Positions 1 through 8,981 of a stretch of DNA of 64,000 nt are shown here, piece after piece. Position 1 is the first letter of the stretch. Each line of letters opens with the position of its first letter. The notes under the pieces are model-generated. The model saw only the letters and a program-made list of their open reading frames with translations. It made no database searches and was not told the origin of the DNA. This stretch comes from [Clostridium] citroniae WAL-17108 (GTDB lineage Bacteria > Bacillota > Clostridia > Lachnospirales > Lachnospiraceae): the NCBI RefSeq assembly GCF_000233455.1, contig NZ_JH376422.1, forward strand, positions 63,817-127,816, read 5' to 3'. The position numbers and the translations under genes are program-made.

Positions 1-492
1 CATCAGCCGGCCATACCAATCCATAAGTGCCATGGCAATGGCCAGTCCCCCCTTCATATCGTTCACGCCTCTTCCAAACAGCCATTCACCGGACTCCAGA
101 TCCTCCCTGGCTTCCCTGGGAAGCATTGCCGCCAATGCTTCCAACTGGCTTTTGCCGGCGCGTTTCCACGCCTCCACATCATAGGCAAAAGATTCAAAAC
201 TGCCGTACTCCCGGGTATCTACTACATCATAGTGGCCTGTGAGTATAATGGTCCTCCCCGTGCTCCCCTTGATCAGCCCATAGGGTGTGGTCCGTTTCAG
301 GTGATCCCCCTTAAGCGCATAGCTTCCCGCCATCTGGGGATGGGCTGCAAAATAGGGCTGGGCATTCAGTTCCGCCTCTATGTAATCCGCTGCCGCCCCC
401 TCATATTCCGTATCAGACACGCTGGGAATCGCCACCAGTTCTTTCATATACCGGTAAATTCTGTCCTTTATTTCCACCACATCCGCCTCCAT
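1..492 (-). CDS. M20-family peptidase / RocB-like amidohydrolase, partial
   Basis: The gene starts at the ATG at 490-492 and runs off the left edge, so only about 164 N-terminal residues are visible. They carry the M20 zinc-peptidase pattern: TGHYDVVD supplies a metal-binding His-x-Asp and GRGVNDMKGG follows the usual second metal Asp. The overall style (LVAIPSVSDTEYEG near residue 18) resembles RocB of arginine catabolism more than di- or tripeptidases. An in-frame stop lies a few codons upstream, so this ATG is the first possible one; its ribosome site (AGGTGA) is weak and close. The reaction is probably hydrolysis of an acyl or peptide bond in the cytoplasm; the substrate is not determinable. 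A strong promoter at 569-596 drives it alone. Confidence 0.8.
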   Translation of the reverse strand, partial: MEADVVEIKDRIYRYMKELVAIPSVSDTEYEGAAADYIEAELNAQPYFAAHPQMAGSYALKGDHLKRTTPYGLIKGSTGRTIILTGHYDVVDTREYGSFESFAYDVEAWKRAGKSQLEALAAMLPREAREDLESGEWLFGRGVNDMKGGLAIAMALMDWYGRLM

Positions 493-568
493 GTCACCTA
501 AACCAAAACAACTGTTTTACACCGGATCTTCACATCCGGTCATCCTCTTTCCAATAAACGCTCCTCTA

Positions 569-596
569 ATCATAGCAGTTTACTGGGTATTGTCAA
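569..596 (-). promoter_or_regulatory. sigma-A promoter of the M20 peptidase gene
   Basis: On the minus strand a perfect -35 TTGACA (591-596) is followed after 16 bp by TATGAT (569-574), preceded by TGC, which makes an extended -10. Transcription would start near 562, about 70 nt before the ATG. Confidence 0.75.
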
Positions 597-642
597 GATG
601 TAAGAGGGGGATTAAAAGAGCGGATAGAGATTCATTGCCGCC

Positions 643-694
643 AAAAAAGGAAGAGACTGGAACCGCTGCCCAAAATACAGTCCCTGCCTCTTCT
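643..694 (-). terminator. rho-independent terminator of the nucleoside ABC operon
   Basis: On the minus strand an imperfect hairpin (GAAGAG and GACTG pairing with CAGTC and TCTTC) is followed directly by six Ts. It lies just after the last permease gene of the operon. Confidence 0.7.
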
Positions 695-718
695 CTGTTT
701 TTATCTCTCTTTCCTGTT

Positions 719-1699
719 TTATCTCTCTTCTCTGAAATACGCCAGTCCCAGGCTCTGGGGCGGCTGGTACTCCCTCTTCTTTCTAAGGCTGGTGATCACC
801 AGCACCACAATGGTGACAACGTAGGGAAGGGCTTTAAAAATTTCCTGCGCCCCTCTGTCCAGTCCCGGAATATACAGGTACAGGATGTACAGGCCTCCAA
901 ACAGGATGGAACCCCAGATGGCATTCACCGGCTTCCACAGTGCAAATATAACAAGGGCAATGGCCAGCCATCCCCTGTCGCCGAATCCGTTGTTGGTCCA
1001 GGTTCCCCCTGAATACTCCATTACAAAATACAATCCGCCCAGACCGCTGATCCCGCCCCCGATGCAGGTTGCCAGATACTTGTAGGCAGTGACATTGATA
1101 CCGGCCGCATCAGCTGTTGCCGGGCTTTCGCCCACGGCCCTGAGGTTAAGTCCCTTCCTTGTCTTGCTAAGGAAAAATGCAAGTGCAATGGCCAGAAGGA
1201 TTGCCAGATATGTGAGAAATCCGTAGGAGAACAGCACCTGCCCCACCACTCCCAGTTTGGAAAGCCCGGGAATGGGCGTCTTGTAGGCCGCGCCAGTGAC
1301 AGCCACGGAAATCTGTCCCACGCCTCCTGCCAGCTTTGCCAGGGAACCGCCGAAAAAGTTGCCGAATCCCACGCCAAATGTGGTCAGGGCCAGGCCGGTT
1401 ACGTTCTGGTTTGCCCGCAGCGTGATGGTCAGTACGCTGTACACCAGGCCTCCCAGGGCCGCGCAGGCAAATGCGCAGAAAAAGGAGATCAAAAGCCCCA
1501 CAAACCCATTGGGCGTCTCCACTGAATTTTCATATAAAAATGCGCCGATCAGGCCGGCAATACCGCCCATGTACATCATTCCCGGAATACCCAGATTCAG
1601 GTTTCCCGATTTTTCCGTCATGATCTCCCCCAGGGCGCCGTACAGGATCCCGATCCCCTGCCCAATGGCCTTTTGTATAAATATAACTAAAAATCCCAT
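719..1699 (-). CDS. nucleoside-type ABC transporter permease (NupQ/YufQ-like)
   Basis: This 326-residue hydrophobic protein is an inner-membrane permease of the BMP-type (branched-chain-like) ABC family, close in organisation to B. subtilis NupQ, which helps import purine nucleosides. The motif GEIMTEKSGNLNLGIPGMM near the N-terminus and AVGESPATADAAGINV in the cytoplasmic loop are hallmarks of this permease type; the latter is the EAA-like loop that contacts the ATPase. It starts at an ATG preceded by GGGAGGATGAG, 16 nt after the previous permease gene. It is the last gene of the four-gene operon lipoprotein-ATPase-permease-permease and is followed by a terminator. The nucleoside substrate is inferred from family and gene order. 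Confidence 0.9.
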   Translation of the reverse strand: MGFLVIFIQKAIGQGIGILYGALGEIMTEKSGNLNLGIPGMMYMGGIAGLIGAFLYENSVETPNGFVGLLISFFCAFACAALGGLVYSVLTITLRANQNVTGLALTTFGVGFGNFFGGSLAKLAGGVGQISVAVTGAAYKTPIPGLSKLGVVGQVLFSYGFLTYLAILLAIALAFFLSKTRKGLNLRAVGESPATADAAGINVTAYKYLATCIGGGISGLGGLYFVMEYSGGTWTNNGFGDRGWLAIALVIFALWKPVNAIWGSILFGGLYILYLYIPGLDRGAQEIFKALPYVVTIVVLVITSLRKKREYQPPQSLGLAYFREER

Positions 1700-1715
1700 A
1701 TTCTCATCCTCCCTT

Positions 1716-2834
1716 CTAAACCGTCCGGTCTTTATGCCTGCCGCGCACAGCTACCCTGTAATTGATAAAGAACTCACAGCCCAGAATAAAGAACAGGATG
1801 ATACCTGTTATGACATCAGAAGCATTTTCATTCAGATTAAACTGGGAAGCGATCTGCCCCGCTCCCTTTTGCATGAACACCAGGAAAAATGAAACCAGGA
1901 TCATGGCAAACGCATTAAACTTGCTGAGCCAGGAAACAATGATGGCCGTAAAGCCCCGTCCCCCCGCCGTGCTGGTGGAAATGGTGTGGCTTGCGCCGCT
2001 GACAATGATAAATCCGGCAATTCCGCAGATGGCGCCGGATAAGGCCATGGTCCGCAGGATCACCTTTTTTACATTGATCCCCGCGTACCGGGCCGTATTC
2101 TCGCTCTCGCCCACAACAGCGATCTCATACCCCTGCTTGCTGTATTTCAGGTAAATGAACATGGCCAGGGTCAATGCCAGCACAATGACCAGGTTCCAGC
2201 CGTAATCCAGCCCGAACAGCTTTGGAAGCCAGCCGCCCTGGGTGGAGGAATTGATGGTACCCACTGAATTGGAGCCCTTGGGGTTCTCCCAGAAAATGAT
2301 ACAGTAGGTGATCACCTGCATGGCCACGTAGTTCATCATCAGGGTAAATAATGTCTCATTGGTATTCCAGTAAGCCTTAAAAAATGCCGGGATCGCTGCC
2401 CACACCATGGCGGACAGGGCGCTGCCCAAAAGCATCAGCGGAAACAGCACAATGGCGGGAAGGGAGTTTCCCAAGTAGATCATCATGGCAGCGGATGTAA
2501 CGCCCCCGATCAGTACCTGCCCCTCGGCGCCAATGTTCCAGAACCGCATCTTAAATGCGGGCGTGATACCGATCGCAATGCACAAAAGCACCAGGGTATC
2601 CCTGATGGTCATCCAGATACGCCTTTTGGTGCCCACTGCACCGTCAAAAATCCCTTTATATACCTCAATGGGATTCAGCCCGGTAAGAGCAAATATGACA
2701 CCGGCACAGACCACCAGCGCCAGAATAACGGCAGCCAGCCTGATCAGCCATGCCTTCCATGGCTCAATCCCATCGCGCTTGGATATATGCATCAGAGGTT
2801 CCCTTGTGGATACTGCGGTTATCTCCTTACTCAT
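1716..2834 (-). CDS. nucleoside-type ABC transporter permease (NupP/YufP-like)
   Basis: This 372-residue membrane protein is the second permease of the BMP-type importer. About eight to ten hydrophobic segments follow a short hydrophilic N-terminus. The sequence FWNIGAEGQVLIGG and the loop AVVGESENTARYAGINV match the YufP/NupP family. The start ATG overlaps the last codons of the ATPase gene by 8 nt and has the site GGAGGTGG, which indicates translational coupling. It should form the heterodimeric channel with the product of the next gene and be energised by the ATPase upstream. Confidence 0.9.
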   Translation of the reverse strand: MSKEITAVSTREPLMHISKRDGIEPWKAWLIRLAAVILALVVCAGVIFALTGLNPIEVYKGIFDGAVGTKRRIWMTIRDTLVLLCIAIGITPAFKMRFWNIGAEGQVLIGGVTSAAMMIYLGNSLPAIVLFPLMLLGSALSAMVWAAIPAFFKAYWNTNETLFTLMMNYVAMQVITYCIIFWENPKGSNSVGTINSSTQGGWLPKLFGLDYGWNLVIVLALTLAMFIYLKYSKQGYEIAVVGESENTARYAGINVKKVILRTMALSGAICGIAGFIIVSGASHTISTSTAGGRGFTAIIVSWLSKFNAFAMILVSFFLVFMQKGAGQIASQFNLNENASDVITGIILFFILGCEFFINYRVAVRGRHKDRTV

Positions 2835-4359
2835 CTAAGCCACCTCCTACCTTTGTCATCATCAGGCCCACTTCTTCCTTAGTTGCCGTCCGGCCGTCCA
2901 CAATGCCGCTGATCCGGCCGCCGCACAGCACCAGGATCCTGTCGCACAGCTCCAGCAGAACGTCCAGGTCCTCGCCCACACAGATCACAGCAGCCCCCTG
3001 CTGCTTCTGCTCATTGAGAAGATGGTAGATTGTATAGGAAGAATTGATATCCAGTCCCCGGACCGGATATGCCACCATCAGCACCTTGGGGTTGGAGGAA
3101 ATCTCACGCCCCACCAAAACCTTCTGCACATTGCCTCCTGACAGCTTGCGCACAGGCGTGGAAACCCCCGGCGTCACCACCTCCAGTTCCTCTATAATAT
3201 GTTCAGCCAGGGTCTTGGGCGTTTTCCTGTCGGCAAAAAACAAACGCCCCTTCCTGTATCCCCTGAGCATCATGTTGTCCGTCATGTCCATGGAGCCCAC
3301 CAGCCCCATGCCCAGCCGGTCCTCAGGCACAAAGGAAAGCTTTACTCCCAGCTTGCTGATAGCCGCAGCGCTCATGCCTGCCAGGTTCTTTTCCCCTCCC
3401 TCGGGAGGGTAGTAGGTGATGGCGCCCGATTCCATGTGCATAAGCCCTGCAATGGACTCCAGCAGTTCCTTTTGCCCGCTTCCCGCGATCCCCGCTACTC
3501 CCAGTATTTCCCCGCTGTATGCAGTAAAAGAAGCCTGGTCCAGGGTCTTAATCCCTTCCTTGTCCACGCAGGTGACACCCGATACCTCCAGACGTTTCTG
3601 CGGGTTCACCGGCATTGGCCGGTCAATGTTAAGGCTTACCTTTTTCCCAACCATCATCTCGGTAAGGGATTCCTCCGTAGCTTCACTGGTCTGTACGGTC
3701 CCTATGTACTGTCCCTTGCGCAGGACGGAAACACGGTCGGACAGCGCCAGCACCTCGTGAAGCTTATGGGTGATGATGATAATGGAATGGCCTGCCTGGC
3801 GCATATTTCGCAAAACCGCAAAGAGCTTGTCCGTTTCCTGGGGCGTCAGCACAGCGGTGGGCTCGTCCAGGATCAGGATATCCACTCCCCGGTACAGAAG
3901 CTTGACGATTTCCACGGTCTGTTTCTGGGACACGGACATGGTATAGATCTTCTGGCCGGGATCCAGGTCAAAGCCGTATCTGGCTGTGAGCTCATTGATC
4001 CTGGCAGTCACGCCTTTCATATCCAGGACCTCTTTGCCTGCCAGACCAAGGATGATGTTCTCCGCCGCTGTCAGGACATCCACCAGTTTGAAATGCTGAT
4101 GGATCATGCCGATCCCCAGTGTAAAGGAATCCTTGGGGGAACGGATGGTCACCTCGTTTCCATTTACAAATATCTGTCCCTCATCCGGATAATAGATCCC
4201 TGAGATCATGTTCATGAGAGTGGTCTTCCCACTTCCGTTCTCGCCCAGAATGGACAGTATCTCTCCCCGCTTAACGGAAAGACATACCTTGTGGTTTGCA
4301 GTAACCTTGCCGAATCGTTTTGTGATGTTTTTCAGTTCAATTGCATATGTTTCGCTCAC
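2827..4359 (-). CDS. nucleoside ABC transporter ATP-binding protein (NupO/YufO-like), duplicated ATPase
   Basis: The product (510 residues) holds two ABC ATPase modules in one chain, as usual for sugar and nucleoside importers. The first has Walker A GENGSGKTT, a degenerate signature (MSVSQKQTVEIVKLL) and Walker B ILILDEPTAVLTP. The second has a degenerate Walker A (GIAGSGQKE), signature LSGGNVQK and MVAYPVRGLD in the Walker B region, so it is probably the weaker hydrolytic site. I chose the GTG at 4357-4359 because GGAGG lies 8 nt before it; an ATG five codons upstream has no good ribosome site. It lies between the binding-protein gene and the two permeases. Confidence 0.9.
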   Translation of the reverse strand: MSETYAIELKNITKRFGKVTANHKVCLSVKRGEILSILGENGSGKTTLMNMISGIYYPDEGQIFVNGNEVTIRSPKDSFTLGIGMIHQHFKLVDVLTAAENIILGLAGKEVLDMKGVTARINELTARYGFDLDPGQKIYTMSVSQKQTVEIVKLLYRGVDILILDEPTAVLTPQETDKLFAVLRNMRQAGHSIIIITHKLHEVLALSDRVSVLRKGQYIGTVQTSEATEESLTEMMVGKKVSLNIDRPMPVNPQKRLEVSGVTCVDKEGIKTLDQASFTAYSGEILGVAGIAGSGQKELLESIAGLMHMESGAITYYPPEGGEKNLAGMSAAAISKLGVKLSFVPEDRLGMGLVGSMDMTDNMMLRGYRKGRLFFADRKTPKTLAEHIIEELEVVTPGVSTPVRKLSGGNVQKVLVGREISSNPKVLMVAYPVRGLDINSSYTIYHLLNEQKQQGAAVICVGEDLDVLLELCDRILVLCGGRISGIVDGRTATKEEVGLMMTKVGGGLDE

Positions 4360-4490
4360 CCGGCAGACCTCCATTTTCTTCTATTTTCTTGCGTATCCTC
4401 TTCCATCTGAAATAAAACCAAAAGAAACTTTCTTACTATACAGGAGAAAATCTCTTTTCACTTTATTTTCCATGGTTCATTGCTTCGTGG

Positions 4491-4524
4491 AAAAAAGCGG
4501 AGCCAGTGGCGTGGCTCCGCTTTT
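4491..4524 (-). terminator. intra-operon terminator after the BMP lipoprotein gene
   Basis: On the minus strand a 12-bp stem (AAAAGCGGAGCC with GGCTCCGCTTTT) closes an 8-nt loop and ends in six Ts. It sits between the binding-protein gene and the ATPase gene, so it probably lets most transcripts stop after the abundant lipoprotein and only some read into the transporter genes. Confidence 0.8.
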
Positions 4525-4551
4525 ACAGCCCAATTGATCCCCAGCGGGAAT

Positions 4552-5832
4552 TTAGTTGTCAATTGTCTTGATTCCATCGATCAGGATATCGAAGGCAGGA
4601 GCAGACGCAAACTCTGACTCATGGAAATATCCATCGGAAATGTATTCGATATCACTGCCATCCTTCTTGTAGGTATCCAGTGTCTTGCCATCCTGGGTCC
4701 AGGTTGAGGTATCAAATACGTGAAGCTCGCCGGATGCCAGCTTAAGTTCCACTTCCTCTACCTTTTCCTTGGTTCCCGGGGCAACAGCAGCTTCATTCAG
4801 TTCAGTGATAAGAACAGCGCCGTCAGAGAAGCCCTTGCACCAGTCTACCGGGATCTCGGTTCCATCCAGGACATGCTTTACAGCCTCGGTCACATATGCG
4901 CCCCAGTTGTTGGAAGCGGATGTGAGAGCCTGCTTGGGAGCGGTTGCGATCATGGAAATGTTGTAGCCTACACAGGGAACGCCGGCTGCCTCACAGGCAG
5001 TAGGTGCGCCGGTGGTATCCGCATGCTGGCTGATCAGCACACATCCATCGGAAATCAAAGCATCTGCGGCCTCTTTCTCCAGATCAAAGCTGGCCCAGCT
5101 GTTGGTATACTTAACTTCCATGGTGGCATCCGGGCATACGGAACGCACGCCCAGGAAGAAGGATGTATATCCGCTGATAACCTCAGCATATGGATAAGCG
5201 CCCACATATCCGATCTTGCAGGCATCCTTGGCCACTGTGCCGTCCTCGATCATCTGGTTCAGTTTAAGGCCTGCAACCACGCCTGACACGTAACGAGCTT
5301 CATAAATAGATGTAAAATAGTTATGCATATTGCTCAGACCGCTGGAAGCCGCCTGGAAACCGGTAGCATGGCAGAACTGAACCTCAGGATACTCCTTGGC
5401 TGCCTCGATCACATAGGACTCATGTCCAAAACTGTTGGCAAATACGATCTGGCATCCCTGGTCTGCCAGGTCCATGGCTGCATCCTTGGCTGTCTCATCC
5501 TCTGGAATGTTCCACTTAACAATGATCTGATCGTCAGACAGGCCCAGTGCCTCCTTCATCTCCATGGCGCCGGCATAGTGGGCAGCTGTATATCCCTCAT
5601 TCTCATCGCCTATGTAGACAAAACCAACCTTCAGATCTTCCTTGGCCACACCGCCCGCAGGCGCTGGTTCCGTGGCCTCTGTCTCAGCCCCGCCTGCTGC
5701 CGCAGATGACTCCACTGCTGCTGTGGTGTCCGGTGCCGCTGTGGTCTCCGCTGTCTTGGATCCGCCGCAGGCTGCTAATGACAGTGTCATCACACCGGCC
5801 AGGGCCACGCTGACAAACTTACGTAATTTCAT
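4552..5832 (-). CDS. BMP-family substrate-binding lipoprotein of nucleoside ABC importer
   Basis: This 426-residue protein is the extracellular receptor of the importer. The start at 5832 has GGAGGAGAG upstream and gives a lipoprotein signal peptide with the lipobox LAAC, Cys22 being the lipid anchor. A Ser/Thr/Ala-rich linker follows (to about residue 65) and then a BMP/PnrA-like domain: KVGFVYIGDENEGYT, ANSFGHESYV and GAYPYAEVISGYTSFFLG match this family, which binds purine nucleosides in Treponema PnrA and Bacillus NupN. The longer reading frame upstream lacks a signal and is rejected. It is the first gene of the operon, and its own terminator follows it. Confidence 0.92.
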   Translation of the reverse strand: MKLRKFVSVALAGVMTLSLAACGGSKTAETTAAPDTTAAVESSAAAGGAETEATEPAPAGGVAKEDLKVGFVYIGDENEGYTAAHYAGAMEMKEALGLSDDQIIVKWNIPEDETAKDAAMDLADQGCQIVFANSFGHESYVIEAAKEYPEVQFCHATGFQAASSGLSNMHNYFTSIYEARYVSGVVAGLKLNQMIEDGTVAKDACKIGYVGAYPYAEVISGYTSFFLGVRSVCPDATMEVKYTNSWASFDLEKEAADALISDGCVLISQHADTTGAPTACEAAGVPCVGYNISMIATAPKQALTSASNNWGAYVTEAVKHVLDGTEIPVDWCKGFSDGAVLITELNEAAVAPGTKEKVEEVELKLASGELHVFDTSTWTQDGKTLDTYKKDGSDIEYISDGYFHESEFASAPAFDILIDGIKTIDN

Positions 5833-6178
5833 AGTACTCTCCTCCATGAAGTGTCGCGTACGATCGGAGGTTCCGAAAGTACACTGTAATTTTAGGGTCA
5901 GACCCTGTTTGAACATCCATCTCCGCCGTCTGTCCATCCTGCTTTGCGGTATATTCAGCCAAAATTCAGGCTGCATCCCTTGCTATGCGTCCTTTATTTG
6001 GTTCAAATCTCCCACAAACAGAAAACATATCTGACGGAAAACAATGATCAAACACGCTCCGGGACCGAAAATACGTCAGGTTCTGACAGTGCCGCAATAC
6101 TATACAAAGCCGTACCATCTTCTTCCTGACGCTCCATCGCTGTCCTACCCTGTTAAAAGTAACACAAATACGTAGTTA

Positions 6179-6206
6179 AGTATATCACTTTTTCCATCAT
6201 TGTCAA
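6179..6206 (-). promoter_or_regulatory. promoter of the BMP nucleoside ABC operon, with long leader
   Basis: On the minus strand TTGACA (6201-6206) and TATACT (6179-6184) are separated by 16 bp. The predicted leader to the lipoprotein ATG is about 340 nt (5833-6172), unusually long. I looked for a purine riboswitch core in it and found none; it does contain small inverted repeats such as GTCAG-AAC-CTGAC. What the leader does is unknown. Confidence 0.65.
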
Positions 6207-6303
6207 TATTAACCAGTAATTTCAACCTATTTTTACACAATAAAGTACATCCACTTTGATTTATCAGCAATCCCCACTCATATTCTTAAGCTACACTTAT
6301 ATT

Positions 6304-6588
6304 TCAGGCTTGGTCCCGCCCGTTTTCGCAAAATACCTCGCACATAATTCCGGCTCCCAAACGGAACCCATGGCTGAATGTATGGGATTTCTCCATGAAA
6401 GTCAGCTCCAGGTAATGCTCCATCAGAGTGTCAAACTCAGCCCTCATATCCTCATCCAGCCGTTCCGTGAAACGTTCCATCTCCTTCAATGATTCCCTGC
6501 ACATTTCATCATATTCCTCACAGCCCTGTATCACACTGTCCGCGGGGTGCAGCTCTCCTGCATAAAGCATGTCCAAAATTTTACCCAT
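6304..6588 (-). CDS. small conserved protein, DUF6809-like
   Basis: This 94-residue soluble protein starts MGKILDMLYAGELHPAD and is rich in Glu, Met and aromatic residues, with two amphipathic helices. The N-terminal pattern (short helix, LYxGELxPA) and the C-terminal EKSHTFSHGFRLGAGIM resemble the DUF6809 family of small clostridial proteins of unknown function. The start has the site AGGAATAAGGA. It has no transmembrane segment or signal and stands alone between the BMP operon and ftsH. I can name no function. Confidence 0.65.
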   Translation of the reverse strand: MGKILDMLYAGELHPADSVIQGCEEYDEMCRESLKEMERFTERLDEDMRAEFDTLMEHYLELTFMEKSHTFSHGFRLGAGIMCEVFCENGRDQA

Positions 6589-6830
6589 TCCTTATTCCTG
6601 CCTTTCATCTGTCAGTATACGGCAGGGCCTGGCCCATCCTGTACTTGATCCCGTCTCTCTGCTGCCTCTCTCCTCATCCAAAATCCATCTTATCCATCAT
6701 CTATTCCTACCCTCAATGGACAAAGGTAAATATATCCCCTGCCTGCTGAGGGTACCATCTGCTTATCTCAAGGCACAGATACGGAGCACATTCCAAACGC
6801 CCCCACCCTGTCTATGATTTAAGAATAACA

Positions 6831-6877
6831 CAGCCCCGGGGCAAATGCAAATTTAAATTGCATCTGTCCCGGGGCTG
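6831..6877 (-). terminator. terminator of ftsH
   Basis: A very stable hairpin with outer arms CAGCCCCGGG and CCCGGGGCTG and an A+T-rich paired inner segment lies 24 nt after the ftsH stop. The minus-strand tail is TGTTATTCTT, not a pure T run. Confidence 0.75.
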
Positions 6878-6901
6878 CAATACAAGAATCCGTATTCAGG
6901 A

Positions 6902-8770
6902 TCACGCTTCCTGCACCCTGTTAAAGATCTCCATAAATTCCTCGCCGGTAATAGTCTCCTTCTCCAGCAGATGGGCAGCTATCTCATGGAGCCTGGTTTT
7001 ATTGTTCCGAAGGATATCCAAAGCCTTGGCATGCTGTTCTTTCACGATCTTAACAACCTGTTCATCTATGAGCCTGGCAGTCTCCGGCGCACAGGCCAGG
7101 GAGGTGTCACCGCCCAGATACTGGTTGTTTACAGTCTCCATGGCAACCATATCAAATTCATCCGTCATGCCGTACCGGGTGACCATGGAGCGGGCAATCC
7201 TTGTGGCCTGTTCAATATCATTGGATGCGCCTGTGGTGATGGAATGGAAAATGAGTTCTTCAGCCGCCCGTCCCCCTGTAAAGGTGGCGATCTTGTTCAG
7301 CGCCTCCTCCTTGCTCATGAGATACCGCTCTCCCTGTTCCACCTGCATGGTATATCCCAATGCACCGGATGTCCTTGGTATGATGGTGATCTTCTGCACC
7401 GGTGCGGAGTGTGTCTGGCAGGCCGCCACCAGGGCATGGCCAACCTCATGGTATGCCACGATCTTGCGCTCCTCCTGGGAGATCACGGCGTTCTTTTTCT
7501 GGTATCCCGCAATGACGGTCTCTACGCTTTCCTCCAGGTCCGCCTGCACCACGGCTCCCCTGCCCATTCTCACCGCTCTCAGGGCTGCCTCGTTAATGAT
7601 ATTGGCCAGCTCCGCTCCGCTGGCTCCTGCCGTTGCCCTGGCAATGGCATTGTAATCCACATCATCAGACATCTTCACATTTTGTCCGTGTACCTTTAAG
7701 ATGGCTTCCCTCCCTTTCAGGTCAGGCAGCTCCACGGGCACTCTCCGGTCAAACCGGCCCGGACGCAGAAGGGCCTTGTCCAGGGATTCCGGACGGTTGG
7801 TGGCAGCCAGGATCACAACCCCCTTCTTGCCGTCAAATCCGTCCATCTCGGTCAGAAGCTGGTTCAGGGTCTGCTCCCTCTCATCATTTCCGCCCATCCC
7901 GCCGCCGTCACGTTTCTTTCCAATGGTATCGATCTCATCAATGAATACAATACAGGGCGCCTTGTCATTGGCCTGCTTAAACAGGTCCCTGACCTTGGCC
8001 GCGCCCATGCCCACAAACATTTCCACAAATTCAGAACCTGATATGGAGAAAAAGGGCACATGGGCTTCACCTGCAACAGCCCTTGCCAGCAGCGTCTTAC
8101 CTGTTCCGGGAGGTCCCACCAGAAGGGCGCCCTTGGGAAGGTTTGCGCCAATGTCCGCATACTTCTGGGGATTGTGCAGGAAATCCACGATCTCCTTCAG
8201 CGCATCCTTGGCCTCCTCCTCGCCCGCCACATCTGCAAATGTGATCCCTGTTTCATTTTCAGCATAAATCTTTGCATTGGACTTTCCAAAAGTCATGGCA
8301 TTGTTGCCGCCCATGCGCTTGCTCATCATGCGTCCCATGATCTGTCCGATGATCACAAACATCAGGATGGGCGCCACCCATGACATCAGGAAACTCAGCA
8401 GCGGGGAAGCCTTTGTGGGAATCTCCCTTGTATAGTTTTCCACCTTTCCTTCCGACTTAGCTGTGTCCAGACGCTGGGCCAGATTATCACCCGGCACAGG
8501 GCCTGTCTTGTAAGTCACATTCCACTGCTGGTCCTTGGTGGAAAACTGGACCTGTGTCTCATCGCTGCTCATGTACACGTCTTTCACATTACCGGAATCC
8601 AGCTGTGTGATAAATTCACTGTAGGGAACCTCAATTGAGCGCTCCATCATGGGAAATACCAAGGCATTTAACACCATGACGATCAATATGACTAAAAAAT
8701 AATAGTAGATAAACGGCTTTTTATTACCTGGGCCGCCGGCTGTTCTCTTGCCGTCTTCACTTGTACCCAT
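6902..8770 (-). CDS. ftsH: ATP-dependent zinc metalloprotease FtsH
   Basis: This 622-residue membrane-anchored AAA+ protease degrades misfolded and regulatory membrane and soluble proteins. Two transmembrane segments (about residues 21-41 and 124-145) flank a small extracellular domain. The AAA module has Walker A GPPGTGKT at 219-226, Walker B CIVFIDEID at about 273-281 and the second region of homology around ATNRPESLDKALLRPGRFD. The M41 peptidase domain has the zinc motif HEVGH at 441-445. Length matches the family. The start has AAAGGAG upstream. It is a monocistronic unit with its own promoter and a strong terminator, divergent from a MarR gene. Confidence 0.97.
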   Translation of the reverse strand: MGTSEDGKRTAGGPGNKKPFIYYYFLVILIVMVLNALVFPMMERSIEVPYSEFITQLDSGNVKDVYMSSDETQVQFSTKDQQWNVTYKTGPVPGDNLAQRLDTAKSEGKVENYTREIPTKASPLLSFLMSWVAPILMFVIIGQIMGRMMSKRMGGNNAMTFGKSNAKIYAENETGITFADVAGEEEAKDALKEIVDFLHNPQKYADIGANLPKGALLVGPPGTGKTLLARAVAGEAHVPFFSISGSEFVEMFVGMGAAKVRDLFKQANDKAPCIVFIDEIDTIGKKRDGGGMGGNDEREQTLNQLLTEMDGFDGKKGVVILAATNRPESLDKALLRPGRFDRRVPVELPDLKGREAILKVHGQNVKMSDDVDYNAIARATAGASGAELANIINEAALRAVRMGRGAVVQADLEESVETVIAGYQKKNAVISQEERKIVAYHEVGHALVAACQTHSAPVQKITIIPRTSGALGYTMQVEQGERYLMSKEEALNKIATFTGGRAAEELIFHSITTGASNDIEQATRIARSMVTRYGMTDEFDMVAMETVNNQYLGGDTSLACAPETARLIDEQVVKIVKEQHAKALDILRNNKTRLHEIAAHLLEKETITGEEFMEIFNRVQEA

Positions 8771-8802
8771 ATATGTTCTCCTTTTCTCTTCTCATACTCT
8801 GT

Positions 8803-8822
8803 GATGCGTCTTCCTACGCATC
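8803..8822 (-). promoter_or_regulatory. hairpin in the ftsH leader
   Basis: A perfect 7-bp inverted repeat (GATGCGT and ACGCATC, 6-nt loop) lies in the 5' untranslated region, about 30-50 nt before the ftsH start. It could affect mRNA stability or be an operator; nothing further can be said. Confidence 0.4.
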
Positions 8823-8850
8823 CCCGTATTTTTTGTTTCCGTTCACATGT

Positions 8851-8879
8851 AAGATAATACGAAATGCAAATTTTGTCAA
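8851..8879 (-). promoter_or_regulatory. ftsH promoter
   Basis: On the minus strand TTGACA (8874-8879) and TATCTT (8851-8856) are separated by 17 bp, about 80 bp before the ftsH start codon. Confidence 0.65.
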
Positions 8880-8916
8880 TGATTTATAGTAAATTTTTAT
8901 TTACTTTTAATATTTA

Positions 8917-8945
8917 TTGACATTTCTCCCGTTATGTGATAAAAC
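8917..8945 (+). promoter_or_regulatory. probable promoter of the MarR gene
   Basis: TTGACA lies at 8917-8922. A weak -10 (TAAAAC at 8940-8945, 17 bp away, or GATAAA slightly upstream) follows. The start codon is about 35 bp further. Confidence 0.5.
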
Positions 8946-8981
8946 GTGAAAAGAGGACTCACAGAGGAGGTAGTTACATTA

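Noticed and set aside
3199..4203. A 334-codon plus-strand frame opposite the nucleoside ABC ATPase
   Set aside because: Antisense to Walker A, signature and Walker B motifs of a real ATPase.
5833..6172. A purine riboswitch before the BMP nucleoside operon
   Set aside because: The conserved junction and loop sequences of purine riboswitches are not present in the leader.
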